Part shown: piece by piece, positions 32,973 through 41,733 of the stretch
How the letters are laid out: each line of letters opens with the position of its first letter
Position numbering within the stretch: position 1 is the stretch's first letter
Assembly: GCA_001914195.1 (NCBI GenBank)
Contig: MKYF01000006.1
Span: forward strand, 1-54,915
Direction: 5' to 3'
Length of the DNA stretch: 54,915 nucleotides
DNA from: Streptococcus mitis
Lineage (GTDB): Bacteria; Bacillota; Bacilli; Lactobacillales; Streptococcaceae
The notes under the pieces: model-generated
Databases searched by the model: none
Told to the model about the DNA's origin: nothing
Seen by the model: only the letters and a program-made list of their open reading frames with translations
Program-made: the position numbers and the translations under genes

Positions 32973-33272
32973 ATGAAGCACTCTTTTCAAGAAACAAAAA
33001 ATTCAAATTTCCTTTATTATGGAATCATCCTAGTTTCAGTCTTGCTAGAAGTTATCATGGTCTGGCAATTAGAGAGTCTGGTACCGTTTCTTTATCCAGG
33101 TTTTATCGGATTTTTAGTCTTTCATGTACTCTACCATCTAATCTTATTCCTAGTTGCAAAACGAAGTGGGCGTTGGGATTACTTGATGATATGGGGACTT
33201 TTCCTCATGTTCAATCTTCTTTATGACTCCTTTTTAGGCTTGCTTTTTCTAGGTTTATCTTTTGGTATGTGA
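32973..33272 (+). CDS. Small hypothetical membrane protein
   Basis: A 99-residue protein with three hydrophobic segments: about residues 16-35 (YGIILVSVLLEVIMVW), 40-62 and 70-95 (MIWGLFLMFNLLYDSFLGLLFLG). The N-terminus is hydrophilic. Two adjacent ATGs (32970, 32973) follow GGAGGGAG and I prefer the second for spacing. No family was recognised. It is monocistronic, with promoter and terminator of its own. Confidence 0.75.
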   Translation: MKHSFQETKNSNFLYYGIILVSVLLEVIMVWQLESLVPFLYPGFIGFLVFHVLYHLILFLVAKRSGRWDYLMIWGLFLMFNLLYDSFLGLLFLGLSFGM

Positions 33273-33311
33273 TGTGTTTTTCGCAAAACACCTGCTATCT
33301 CACTTGTCTGG

Positions 33312-33335
33312 ACCTCGCTTTTAGCGAGGTTTTTC
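33312..33335 (+). terminator. Terminator of the small membrane protein gene
   Basis: Perfect 8-bp stem ACCTCGCT/AGCGAGGT, TTT loop, T-run. Confidence 0.88.
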
Positions 33336-33369
33336 TTCTATAGGATTTTAGTAACACATTTCAGTAAAC

Positions 33370-33398
33370 TTGTCGCATTTTCTTTCTAGTGGTATAAT
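33370..33398 (+). promoter_or_regulatory. Aminotransferase promoter
   Basis: TTGTCG, 17-bp spacer, TGG-TATAAT extended -10. Confidence 0.75.
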
Positions 33399-33428
33399 GT
33401 TACTATCCTGACGAATTGAGGAAACAAG

Positions 33429-34643
33429 ATGAAAGAATATAACAAGTCTAGTAAGTTAGAGCATGTTGCTTATGATATCCGTGGTCCTGTTTTGGAAGAA
33501 GCCATGCGGATGCGAGCAAACGGAGAAAAGATTTTACGTCTGAATACAGGAAATCCAGCAGAATTTGGCTTTACAGCGCCAGACGAGGTCATTCATGACT
33601 TGATTATGAATGCGCGTGATAGTGAAGGATATTCTGACTCCAAAGGGATTTTTTCAGCCCGTAAGGCTATCATGCAGTATTGCCAATTGAAGAAATTCCC
33701 AAACGTAGATATTGATGATATTTACCTTGGAAATGGTGTTAGTGAACTGATTGTCATGTCCATGCAGGGGCTTTTGGACAACGGGGATGAAGTCTTAGTG
33801 CCAATGCCAGATTATCCTCTCTGGACAGCAGCTGTCAGCTTAGCTGGGGGAAATGCCGTTCACTATATCTGTGATGAAGCTGCAGAATGGTACCCAGATA
33901 TTGATGATATCAAGTCAAAAATCACTTCCAATACCAAGGCAATCGTCCTTATCAATCCAAATAATCCAACTGGAGCACTTTATCCTAAAGAACTCTTGTT
34001 GGAGATTATTGAGATTGCCCGTCAAAACGATTTGATTATCTTTGCGGATGAAATTTACGACCGCATGGTAATGGATGGACATGTACATACGCCTGTGGCG
34101 AGCTTGGCACCAGATGTTTTCTGTGTTAGCATGAATGGTCTGTCAAAATCCCATCGTATCGCTGGTTTCCGTGTGGGTTGGATGGTCTTGTCTGGACCTA
34201 AGACTCATGTCAAGGGCTATATCGAAGGGCTCAATATGCTATCCAATATGCGCCTTTGCTCTAACGTTTTGGCCCAACAAGTCGTACAAACTTCCTTAGG
34301 TGGCCACCAATCGGTCGATGAATTGCTCCTTCCTGGTGGACGAATTTATGAGCAAAGAAATTTCATCTATAATGCCATTCAGGATATCCCAGGTTTGTCT
34401 GCTGTTAAACCCAAGGCTGGACTCTATATCTTCCCTAAAATCGACCGCAATATGTACCGTATCGATGATGATGAGCATTTTGTCCTTAATTTTTTGAAAC
34501 AGGAAAAGGTTCTCTTGGTTCATGGTCGAGGCTTCAACTGGCAGGAACCAGACCACTTCCGTATTGTTTACCTTCCTCGTGTCGATGAACTGGCCCAAAT
34601 CCAAGAAAAGATGACTCGTTTCTTGAAACAGTATCGTAGATAG
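33429..34643 (+). CDS. alaT: Alanine aminotransferase-like class I aminotransferase
   Basis: A 404-residue PLP enzyme, very close in pattern to E. coli AlaA: SSKLEHVAYDIRGPVLEEAMRM at the start, LNTGNPAEFGF, GNGVSELIVMSMQGLL, MPDYPLWTAAVSLAGGNAVHY, INPNNPTGALYPKELL. The PLP lysine is in NGLSKSHRIAGFRVGWM and the substrate Arg in FRIVYLP. It probably exchanges alanine/pyruvate with glutamate/2-oxoglutarate. No terminator is seen before the rpmH promoter. Start after TTGAGGA. Confidence 0.93.
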   Translation: MKEYNKSSKLEHVAYDIRGPVLEEAMRMRANGEKILRLNTGNPAEFGFTAPDEVIHDLIMNARDSEGYSDSKGIFSARKAIMQYCQLKKFPNVDIDDIYLGNGVSELIVMSMQGLLDNGDEVLVPMPDYPLWTAAVSLAGGNAVHYICDEAAEWYPDIDDIKSKITSNTKAIVLINPNNPTGALYPKELLLEIIEIARQNDLIIFADEIYDRMVMDGHVHTPVASLAPDVFCVSMNGLSKSHRIAGFRVGWMVLSGPKTHVKGYIEGLNMLSNMRLCSNVLAQQVVQTSLGGHQSVDELLLPGGRIYEQRNFIYNAIQDIPGLSAVKPKAGLYIFPKIDRNMYRIDDDEHFVLNFLKQEKVLLVHGRGFNWQEPDHFRIVYLPRVDELAQIQEKMTRFLKQYRR

Positions 34644-34684
34644 GGCTTACATTCGAAAAAGCTGGAAACATTTGCCTTGAGCTA

Positions 34685-34713
34685 TTGACAAAAGTGAAAG
34701 AATCAGATAGAAT
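34685..34713 (+). promoter_or_regulatory. rpmH promoter
   Basis: Consensus TTGACA, 17-bp spacer, TAGAAT. Confidence 0.8.
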
Positions 34714-34787
34714 AATAAAGTATGTTTAGTAACTGATCACTTTATAGCCGGCTAAACGAATACAAAATCTATGAGGAGGTATTCATC

Positions 34788-34922
34788 GTGAAACGTACTT
34801 ATCAACCAAGTAAACTTCGTCGTGCGCGCAAACACGGATTCCGTAACCGTATGTCAACTAAAAACGGTCGTCGCGTATTGGCAGCTCGTCGTCGTAAAGG
34901 ACGCAAAGTTTTGGCTGCATAA
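34788..34922 (+). CDS. rpmH: 50S ribosomal protein L34 (GTG start)
   Basis: A 44-residue basic protein: [44 protein letters not shown]. It has the full L34 signature. The start is GTG with an excellent Shine-Dalgarno (GAGGAGG, 9 nt upstream). L34 is a small late-assembly protein of the large subunit. It has its own consensus promoter, a ~70-nt leader and a terminator. It is not beside rnpA/dnaA as in many bacteria. Confidence 0.97.
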
Positions 34923-34939
34923 TCCAAACGAACCATAAC

Positions 34940-34978
34940 AAAAATCAGTAGGAACTCGAGTCTACTGATTTTTATTTT
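34940..34978 (+). terminator. rpmH terminator
   Basis: Perfect 12-bp stem AAAAATCAGTAG/CTACTGATTTTT with T-rich tail. Confidence 0.9.
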
Positions 34979-34999
34979 TGTAAAAAAGTTCAAAAAGGC

Positions 35000-35028
35000 T
35001 TTATATTTTTGCTCAAATGGTGTATAAT
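35000..35028 (+). promoter_or_regulatory. Promoter of the oligopeptide-binding lipoprotein gene
   Basis: TTTATA, 17-bp spacer, TATAAT. Confidence 0.6.
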
Positions 35029-35059
35029 ATTTCACATACTGTAAAAATGGAGAATAATC

Positions 35060-37024
35060 ATGAAGAAATCAAAAGTTATGCTTTTTGGAGCTATGGCTTT
35101 GACAGCAGGTCTAGCTCTAGCGGCATGTGGGTCATCCCAATCAAGCAATGCAGACAAGACATACTCTTATATCTTTGTCAGCAACCCTGATACCTTGGAT
35201 TACATTACCTCTACACGAGACTCTACATCTAGTATCACAACTAACTTGATTGATGGTTTGTTGGAAAATGACCAGTATGGCAATCTCATTCCATCTATAG
35301 CTGAGTCATGGACAGTGTCAAAAGATGGTTTGACCTACACTTATAAAATCCGTCAGGGAGCTAAATGGTACACTTCTGAAGGAGAAGAGTATGCGGATGT
35401 AACCGCTCATGACTTTGTGACTGGTCTCAAGTATGCAGCTGATAAAAAGGCTGAAAACTTGTACTTGGTACAGGACTCTATCAAGGGGCTAGCAGACTAT
35501 GTTGAAGGAAAATCATCTGATTTTGGAACTGTTGGTGTTAAGGCAGTGGATGATTACACACTCCAATACACCCTCAACCAACCTGAAACTTATTGGAACT
35601 CTAAAACAACAGCAAGTATCCTTAATCCTGTAAATGAAGCCTTCTTGAAGTCTAAGGGAGATGACTTTGGAAGTGTGACACCATCAAGTATCTTGTCAAA
35701 TGGTCCTTACTTGTTTAAATCTTTCTCATCAAAATCTTTGATTGAGTTTGATAAAAACCCTAATTACTGGGATAAGGACAATGTCAAAATTGAGAAAGTG
35801 AAACTCTCTTTCTTTGACGGTTCTGACCAAGACAGCATTGCTAGAGGTTTCTTGGATGGTAACTATACAGATGGCCGTATCTTCCCAACAAGTTCAGTCT
35901 TTGCTGAACTCAAAAAGGGAAATGAGGACAAGATTACCTATACACCGCAAAACTCAGTTACTTTCTATTATCTTTTCAACGTGAATCGTCAAAGCTACAA
36001 GCAAACTATGAAACAGTCTGATAAGGAAAAGACAGATTCACGCGCAGCTATGCAGAATAAAGATTTCCGTCAGGCTATCAACTTTGCCTTTGACCGTCAT
36101 GCTTATGCAGCACAGACAAATGGTGAAGAAGGAGCAGACCGTATCTTGCGTAACACAGTTACACCAAGTAACTTTGTCCAAGTTGGCGATAAGAACTTTG
36201 GTGATATTGTCAATGAAAAAATTGTCAACTACGGTAAAGATTGGGCAAATATTAACCTAAACGATGGTAAGCAAGCCTTCTTGAACCCTGACAAGGCCAA
36301 AGAGAAGTTTGCTAAGGCCAAAGAAAGCCTGCAAGCTCAGGGAGTAACTTTCCCAATTCATTTGGATATGCCAGTTGACCAGACTGCTAAGTTAGATGTG
36401 CAACAGGCTGGATCTTTCAAACAAACAGTGGAAGAAACACTTGGATCGGATAATATTGTTATTGATGTGATTCAACTTTCTCCAGATGAAAAAGATCAGG
36501 CAACTTTCTTTGCGGACACCGCCGATCAAAAGGATTACGACATTGATATCTCGGGTTGGAGTGGAGATTTCTCAGATCCGAAAACCTATCTTGATCTCTT
36601 GGATCCAGACTCTGGTTCTCAGTTGAAAAACATGGGCTTGTCTGAAGGAAAAGACAAGGAAGTTAAGGACAAGATTGGTCTTTCTGACTATAAGAAACTC
36701 TTGGATCAGGCTGATGCGGAAATCACAGATACTCAAGCTCGCTATGAAAAATTTGCCGAAGTTCAAGCTTGGTTGACAGATAGTGCTCTCTTCCTACCGG
36801 TTCAAAGTGGAGGAGCTAATCCAATTTTCCGTAAGACAGTTCCGTTTACAGGTCCGTTCTCATTTGTTGGTCATAAAGGAAATGCGGACAACTACAAATA
36901 TGTTGAATTGCAAAAAGAGCCAGTCACTGCTAAACAGTACCAAGAACTCTATGAAAAATGGCTGAAAGAAAAAGCTGAGTCAAATAAAAAAGCTCAGGAA
37001 GATTTAGCTAACCATATTCAATAA
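35060..37024 (+). CDS. Oligopeptide-binding lipoprotein (AmiA/AliA/AliB-like), orphan
   Basis: A 654-residue extracellular substrate-binding protein. The lipobox LALAAC puts the lipidated Cys at residue 23, followed by a Ser-rich spacer (GSSQSSNADKT). The rest is an SBP_bac_5 fold: TLDYITSTRDSTSSITTNLIDGLLE, LIPSIAESW, YTYKIRQGAKW, AHDFVTGLKYAAD and SNGPYLF. No permease or ATPase genes accompany it. Pneumococcal AliA and AliB likewise deliver peptides to the AmiCDEF transporter encoded elsewhere, so it probably does the same. It may sense or import specific peptides. The start follows GGAG with 8-nt spacing. Confidence 0.94.
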   Translation: MKKSKVMLFGAMALTAGLALAACGSSQSSNADKTYSYIFVSNPDTLDYITSTRDSTSSITTNLIDGLLENDQYGNLIPSIAESWTVSKDGLTYTYKIRQGAKWYTSEGEEYADVTAHDFVTGLKYAADKKAENLYLVQDSIKGLADYVEGKSSDFGTVGVKAVDDYTLQYTLNQPETYWNSKTTASILNPVNEAFLKSKGDDFGSVTPSSILSNGPYLFKSFSSKSLIEFDKNPNYWDKDNVKIEKVKLSFFDGSDQDSIARGFLDGNYTDGRIFPTSSVFAELKKGNEDKITYTPQNSVTFYYLFNVNRQSYKQTMKQSDKEKTDSRAAMQNKDFRQAINFAFDRHAYAAQTNGEEGADRILRNTVTPSNFVQVGDKNFGDIVNEKIVNYGKDWANINLNDGKQAFLNPDKAKEKFAKAKESLQAQGVTFPIHLDMPVDQTAKLDVQQAGSFKQTVEETLGSDNIVIDVIQLSPDEKDQATFFADTADQKDYDIDISGWSGDFSDPKTYLDLLDPDSGSQLKNMGLSEGKDKEVKDKIGLSDYKKLLDQADAEITDTQARYEKFAEVQAWLTDSALFLPVQSGGANPIFRKTVPFTGPFSFVGHKGNADNYKYVELQKEPVTAKQYQELYEKWLKEKAESNKKAQEDLANHIQ

Positions 37025-37049
37025 TATTCCTAGTCACGCTTTTCAGTTA

Positions 37050-37245
37050 ATACTCTTCGAAAATCTCTTCAAGCCACGTCAGCGTTGCCTTACCGTATAT
37101 ATGGTTACTGACTTCGTCAGTTCTATCTGCAACCTCAAAACAGTGTTTTGAGCTGACTTCGTCAGTTTCATCTACAACCTCAAAGCAGTGCTTTGAGCAG
37201 CCTGCGGCTAGCTTCCTAGTTTGCTCTTTGATTTTCATTGAGTAT
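37050..37245 (+). repeat. BOX element, A-B-B-C structure
   Basis: A 196-bp element with ends ATACTC...GAGTAT in near-inverted order. The boxA part (37050-~37107) includes the CGTCAGCG...GCCTT region targeted by BOX fingerprinting. Two boxB units of exactly 45-bp period start at 37108 and 37153, each opening CTGACTTCGTCAG. The boxC part runs to 37245 (CCTGCGGCTAGC, GATTTTCATTGAGTAT). BOX elements are non-coding mobile-like repeats of pneumococcus and relatives. It lies between the peptide-binding gene and the convergent kimA. Confidence 0.92.
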
Positions 37246-37265
37246 AAGCATAGTGATAGGTTTCA

Positions 37266-37310
37266 GAAAAAGGCCTTACCAGAACTTCTTGGTTCTGGTA
37301 AGGCCTTTTC
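37266..37310. terminator. Strong bidirectional terminator, kimA and peptide-binding gene
   Basis: Perfect 18-bp stem AAAAGGCCTTACCAGAAC with its complement, 6-nt loop, and A/T runs on both sides. Confidence 0.9.
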
Positions 37311-37311
37311 T

Positions 37312-39156
37312 TTATTCTTTTAAGTGATAAGAGTAGCTAGCGACAACGACGTCTTGGTGCCAACGGAGGGCGTATTTGAGTTTGAGGCTCATCTGATTGT
37401 GTAGGATATTTTGCCAAGGTTTATTAGGGATAAACTGGGGTACCAGAACAGTGACTGTATAGTTCTTTTTCTGGGCATCCTCAGAGATTCGTTTGACATA
37501 CTTGATAGTAGGCGTGATGATGTCGCGGTAGCTGGTCTTGATGTTCTTCAGAGTAATGGTTGGGAAGTAATCGGCAAATTCTTGGAGAATTTCTTGATCT
37601 TTTTCTGCTGTTTCCTTAGTAGAAATGTGCATGGCTAAGACTTCATCACCGATACTTTGAGCGTAGTTAATGGCTCCGACGCTAACTCGGGTGACATTTC
37701 CTACTAGGACGAGGACAAGATTGCCATCGTAGGTACGTTTTTCGATGCCTTCATAGAGTCGCAGTTGTTGGGCTACTTTTTGGTAATGACTGTGAATCGC
37801 CAAGAAGAGTAGAGTGAGTACGAGAATAATCGGGAAGAAAGGCCAGATATCACTGAGACGGGAAAAGAGCAAGATTAGTACAATCGCGTAGCAAATGATT
37901 GCACCAAGGATATTGGCAAGGGCAGGTTTTAAGAAATTTGCCCCTTTTTCTTTTTTCCAATGGCGAATCATCCCAGTCTGAGAAAGGGCGAAGGGAACGA
38001 AGACACCGATAGTATAAAGGGGAATCAAACGTTCGGTATTGCCGTTAAAAATGAGAAGAAGAATCATAGCCCCAAATGCCAGAGTTAAAATTCCATTGGA
38101 GTAGCCTAGGCGGTCTCCTTTTTCCATAAAGAGATGGGGCATGTACTTGTTTTTAGCCATATTGTAAGCCAGCATAGGGAAGGCCGAAAAACCAGTATTT
38201 GCAGCTACGGCTAAAATCAAGGCTGTGGAGAATTGGAAGATATAATAGCCAAGGTGACCTAAGAAAGAATCGCCAAGGATGCCTTGAGCCATCTGTGAGA
38301 GGATGGTTTCTCCGTGTTGAGGCATAATCCCCATCCAGTAGTTTAGGAAGGTAATACCAGCAAAAAGAAATCCTAAAATCAGTGACATAATGGTCAAGGT
38401 TTGAGCGGCATTTTTTTCTTTTGGAGTCTTGAAAAAGGGAACGGCATTTGAAATAGCTTCAACCCCTGTCAGAGAGGCAGAACCACTGGTAAAGGCTCTT
38501 AGAATGAGAACGATAGACAGACTCGGTACAGCATGCCCGATAGGAGAAGTTGCCTGATAGCTGAGAGAACCAGTTACTAGTTGAAAGATTCCATAGAGCA
38601 AGAGAAAGACGGTACTAATGATAAAGAGATAGACAGGAATCATCAGTGAACTGGCAGATTCTTTCAACCCCCGTAAGTTCAAGAGCATGAGCAGGCAAAC
38701 TAGAAAAATGGAGATGTGGAGGTTGTAAGGGTGAAGGGCAGGGAGGGCTGCTGTGATAGCGTCAGCTCCAGATGACACCGATACCGCCACAGTCAGCATG
38801 TAGTCAACCAGCAGACTACCCCCAGCAATCAAGCCTAGCTCGGGTGATAGATTTTCTCGAGTAACCATATAAGCCCCTCCTCCTTGAGGGTAGGCGTGGA
38901 TGATTTGACGGTAGGAGACGGTCAGACTGGCTAGGAGCAGGAGTACAAAGAGGCCGATGGGAAGGCTCCACCATATAGCAAGAGGAGAGAGACTAACCAA
39001 GACGAGGACTACTTGCTCAGGTCCATAAGCAATGGAAGATAGAGCGTCGCTTGACAACATGGCCAGTGCCTGCATTTTTCCCAGCAGACCTCCCTCGCCT
39101 TCTGTTAAGGACTTAAGAGGACGACCGATAAAAGTCTGTTTTAATTTTGTAAACAT
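37312..39156 (-). CDS. KimA-like APC-superfamily potassium transporter
   Basis: A 614-residue membrane protein with about 12 spans and a cytoplasmic C-terminal domain of ~150 residues. It matches the B. subtilis KimA (YdaO) pattern as I recall it: RPLKSLTEGEGGLLGKMQAL, ALSSIAYGPEQVVLVL, SYRQIIHAYPQGGGAYMV, GGSLLVDYMLTVAVSVSSG, LTGVEAISNAVPFF, and a tail with PQFIPNKPWQNILHNQ. KimA is a high-affinity K+/H+ symporter inhibited by c-di-AMP. Many annotations simply say amino acid permease. The start at 39156 has AAAAGGAAAA upstream. Confidence 0.87.
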   Translation of the reverse strand: MFTKLKQTFIGRPLKSLTEGEGGLLGKMQALAMLSSDALSSIAYGPEQVVLVLVSLSPLAIWWSLPIGLFVLLLLASLTVSYRQIIHAYPQGGGAYMVTRENLSPELGLIAGGSLLVDYMLTVAVSVSSGADAITAALPALHPYNLHISIFLVCLLMLLNLRGLKESASSLMIPVYLFIISTVFLLLYGIFQLVTGSLSYQATSPIGHAVPSLSIVLILRAFTSGSASLTGVEAISNAVPFFKTPKEKNAAQTLTIMSLILGFLFAGITFLNYWMGIMPQHGETILSQMAQGILGDSFLGHLGYYIFQFSTALILAVAANTGFSAFPMLAYNMAKNKYMPHLFMEKGDRLGYSNGILTLAFGAMILLLIFNGNTERLIPLYTIGVFVPFALSQTGMIRHWKKEKGANFLKPALANILGAIICYAIVLILLFSRLSDIWPFFPIILVLTLLFLAIHSHYQKVAQQLRLYEGIEKRTYDGNLVLVLVGNVTRVSVGAINYAQSIGDEVLAMHISTKETAEKDQEILQEFADYFPTITLKNIKTSYRDIITPTIKYVKRISEDAQKKNYTVTVLVPQFIPNKPWQNILHNQMSLKLKYALRWHQDVVVASYSYHLKE

Positions 39157-39276
39157 TGTATTTTCCTTTTCTGAAAATTTCAATAAGTGCTATTATACTG
39201 CTTTGGGAGAATAGCGTCAAGAGACGACGATGGATTTTAGAATATTTTGTACAGATGAGGAGAGAGGGCAGTTTTT

Positions 39277-39285
39277 TGGTATAAT
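39277..39285 (+). promoter_or_regulatory. tatD-rnmV extended -10 promoter
   Basis: TGGTATAAT, 27 bases before tatD. Confidence 0.65.
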
Positions 39286-39312
39286 AGAAGATAGAAAACG
39301 AGGTTAGAAGAG

Positions 39313-40086
39313 ATGATTTTTGATACACATACACATTTGAATGTAGAAGAATTTGCAGGTCGTGAGGCAGAAGAAATTGCCTTGGCTGCTGAGATGGGTG
39401 TGACACAGATGAATATTGTTGGTTTTGATAAACCGACGATTGAGCGTGCCTTGGAGCTGGTAGATGAGTATGACCAGCTCTATGCGACTATCGGTTGGCA
39501 TCCGACAGAAGCTGGAACTTACACAGAGGAGATTGAAGCCTACTTGCTTGATAAGCTCAAGCATCCCAAGGTGGTTGCCTTGGGTGAGATTGGTTTGGAT
39601 TATCATTGGATGACAGCGCCCAAAGAGGTGCAGGAGCAGGTTTTTCGCCGTCAGATTCAGCTATCTAAGGACTTGGATTTGCCTTTTGTTGTCCATACCC
39701 GTGATGCGCTGGAAGATACCTATGAGATTATCAAAAGTGAGGGCGTTGGTCCTCGTGGTGGGATTATGCACTCATTTTCAGGGACGCTTGAATGGGCAGA
39801 GAAGTTTGTTGCGCTTGGCATGACTATTTCCTTCTCAGGAGTGGTGACTTTCAAGAAGGCAACTGATATCCAAGAGGCTGCTAGAGAACTTCCTTTGGAC
39901 AAGATTTTGGTGGAGACGGATGCTCCTTACTTGGCTCCTGTTCCTAAACGGGGTCGCGAAAACAAAACAGCCTATACTCGCTATGTAGTGGACTTTATCG
40001 CCGACTTGCGTGGTATGACGACAGAAGAGCTAGCGGCAGCAACGACTGCAAATGCGGAGCGAATTTTTGGATTGGACAGCAAGTAA
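39313..40086 (+). CDS. tatD: TatD family metal-dependent hydrolase
   Basis: A 257-residue TIM-barrel DNase-like enzyme. Metal-binding residues lie in IFDTHTHLN, GEIGLDYHW, FVVHTRDA, MHSFSG and VETDAPYLAP, all in family order. TatD proteins are 3'-5' exonucleases or related hydrolases. Its last base is the first base of the rnmV start codon, so the two are translated in a coupled way, a common arrangement in Firmicutes. Confidence 0.96.
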   Translation: MIFDTHTHLNVEEFAGREAEEIALAAEMGVTQMNIVGFDKPTIERALELVDEYDQLYATIGWHPTEAGTYTEEIEAYLLDKLKHPKVVALGEIGLDYHWMTAPKEVQEQVFRRQIQLSKDLDLPFVVHTRDALEDTYEIIKSEGVGPRGGIMHSFSGTLEWAEKFVALGMTISFSGVVTFKKATDIQEAARELPLDKILVETDAPYLAPVPKRGRENKTAYTRYVVDFIADLRGMTTEELAAATTANAERIFGLDSK

Positions 40087-40646
40087 TGAAAGAAAAAATT
40101 TCTCAAGTTATCGTGGTCGAAGGTCGCGATGATACGGCCAATATCAAACGTTACTTCGATGTAGAGACCTATGAGACACGAGGTTCTGCTATCAATGACC
40201 GGGATCTAGAGCGGATTCAACGCCTGCACCAACGTCATGGAGTCATTGTCTTTACAGACCCAGATTTTAATGGGGAGCGGATTCGTCGTATGATTATGAC
40301 GGCCATTCCAACAGTTCAGCATGCCTTTCTCAAGCGAGATGAAGCTGTTCCTAAGTCCAAGACCAAGGGGCGTTCTCTGGGAATTGAGCATGCCAGCTAT
40401 GAAGACCTGAAAACGGCTCTAGCTCAGGTGACAGAACAATTTGAATATGAGAGTCAGTTTGACATCAGTCGTAGCGACTTGATTCGCCTTGGTTTTCTAG
40501 CAGGGGCAGACAGCCGTAAGCGACGAGAATATCTAGGAGAGGCTCTCAGAATTGGCTATTCCAACGGCAAGCAACTCCTCAAACGCCTAGAGTTGTTTGG
40601 GGTTACTTTGGCAGAAGTGGAAGAAACTATGAAATCTTATGAGTAG
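40086..40646 (+). CDS. rnmV: Ribonuclease M5
   Basis: A 186-residue Toprim-domain RNase that matures 5S rRNA. The Toprim glutamate is in IVVEGRDDTANIKRYF and the DxD in VFTDPDFNGERIRR. A C-terminal domain (IRLGFLAGADSRKRREYLGE) contacts 5S rRNA. It starts by overlapping tatD by one base. In most streptococci rsmA follows directly; here an accessory locus of 5.4 kb intervenes. Confidence 0.96.
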   Translation: MKEKISQVIVVEGRDDTANIKRYFDVETYETRGSAINDRDLERIQRLHQRHGVIVFTDPDFNGERIRRMIMTAIPTVQHAFLKRDEAVPKSKTKGRSLGIEHASYEDLKTALAQVTEQFEYESQFDISRSDLIRLGFLAGADSRKRREYLGEALRIGYSNGKQLLKRLELFGVTLAEVEETMKSYE

Positions 40647-40717
40647 GAAAGATGTAGCCGTTACAATTTTTTAAGTTTCACAGTATTTTTCGAAACAGGT
40701 AGAAGAGGAGGCATCTG

Positions 40718-41617
40718 ATGTTAATTGGTCAAAAAATTAAAGAGATTCGGATAGAAAAAGGAATTAGTCGTCCAGATTTTTGTGGAGATGAGCAAGAACT
40801 GACAGTTCGTCAACTGTCGCGAATTGAAAGTGGAGCTTCGCAACCGAGTTTGCCCAAGTTAGACTATATTGCTTGCCGGCTAGGAGTTCCAGCTTATAGC
40901 CTTATGCCGGATTTTTCAGCTCTTCCTCCTGCTTATTTAGAATTGAAATACCAGATTTTACGTGAACCAATCTATGGTAAAGAAGAGGAGTACGATAAGA
41001 AAGAAGCGTGTTTGGAAGAGATTTATAAAACATACTTTGATAATCTTCCTAAAGAGGAACAATTAGTATGTGAAGTATTGCAGGCGAGTTTAGATACTTC
41101 TAGAACTAGAAGGCCTGAATATGCAGAGTTAATACTTGAGGAACATATGCCTCAGATTATAGAAAAAGAAGCTTATTCAATAAATGATATGTTGTTGATT
41201 CGTTTGTTTTTTTATCAAATGCTTATTAGAAAAGATCTTGCCAAATTTGTGAATCAAATCGAAAAGCTAATGCTCTTTCTTTTAGAACAGAAGAAGGTAA
41301 CTCAAATAGAGAATTACTTTATAATTAGAGATACTCTTATTTCAGGAATGTGTTGTCTTGAAAAGGTAGGAGTAACTGATTGTTTTAATGATTATCTATC
41401 GTGTTTACAAGAAATTATGGATAAAACTCAAGATTATCAAAAGAAACCTCTTGTATTTATGTTTTTGTGGAAGCAAGCATTAAGAGAAGAAAGAGATTTT
41501 AGTTTAGCTGAATCATTTTATCAGTCTTCTAAAACATTTGCGCAGCTAATTGGAGATGAATTTCTAGTAAAGAAATTGACAGAGGAATGGCAAGAGGATG
41601 TAAAAAAATATTTATAA
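40718..41617 (+). CDS. PlcR/TprA-like HTH regulator with TPR-type domain
   Basis: A 299-residue cytoplasmic regulator. The N-terminal Cro/CI-type helix-turn-helix (residues ~1-62: LIGQKIKEIRIEKGISRPDF, ELTVRQLSRIESGASQPSL) is followed by an all-helical C-terminal region like the TPR domain of PlcR, TprA and other RRNPP peptide-responsive regulators. Strong Shine-Dalgarno AGAGGAGG. It probably controls the two downstream units, whose promoters carry matching inverted repeats. No cognate signal-peptide gene is evident nearby. Its 3' end lies within the repeated control segment. Confidence 0.9.
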   Translation: MLIGQKIKEIRIEKGISRPDFCGDEQELTVRQLSRIESGASQPSLPKLDYIACRLGVPAYSLMPDFSALPPAYLELKYQILREPIYGKEEEYDKKEACLEEIYKTYFDNLPKEEQLVCEVLQASLDTSRTRRPEYAELILEEHMPQIIEKEAYSINDMLLIRLFFYQMLIRKDLAKFVNQIEKLMLFLLEQKKVTQIENYFIIRDTLISGMCCLEKVGVTDCFNDYLSCLQEIMDKTQDYQKKPLVFMFLWKQALREERDFSLAESFYQSSKTFAQLIGDEFLVKKLTEEWQEDVKKYL

Positions 41618-41658
41618 ACATAGTGAAGCAATGACAAAAATGTCTTTGTTCTTGTATC

Positions 41659-41695
41659 AAAACAGCTCTAAAGTTCGTCTTTAGGGCTGTTTTTT
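41659..41695 (+). terminator. Regulator gene terminator (control segment copy 1)
   Basis: AACAGCTCTAAAG/CTTTAGGGCTGTT stem, loop TTCGT, followed by a T run. Confidence 0.88.
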
Positions 41696-41733
41696 ATATA
41701 TAAGCTAAAAATGACACAAAATGGTTCTATTTT

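Noticed and set aside
34802..35035. 77-codon minus-strand frame opposite rpmH
   Set aside because: It is the antisense shadow of the GTG-started L34 gene and its terminator.
37047..37238. 63-codon minus-strand frame with internal repeats in the BOX element
   Set aside because: Its repeats are the boxB units read in reverse, and BOX elements are non-coding.
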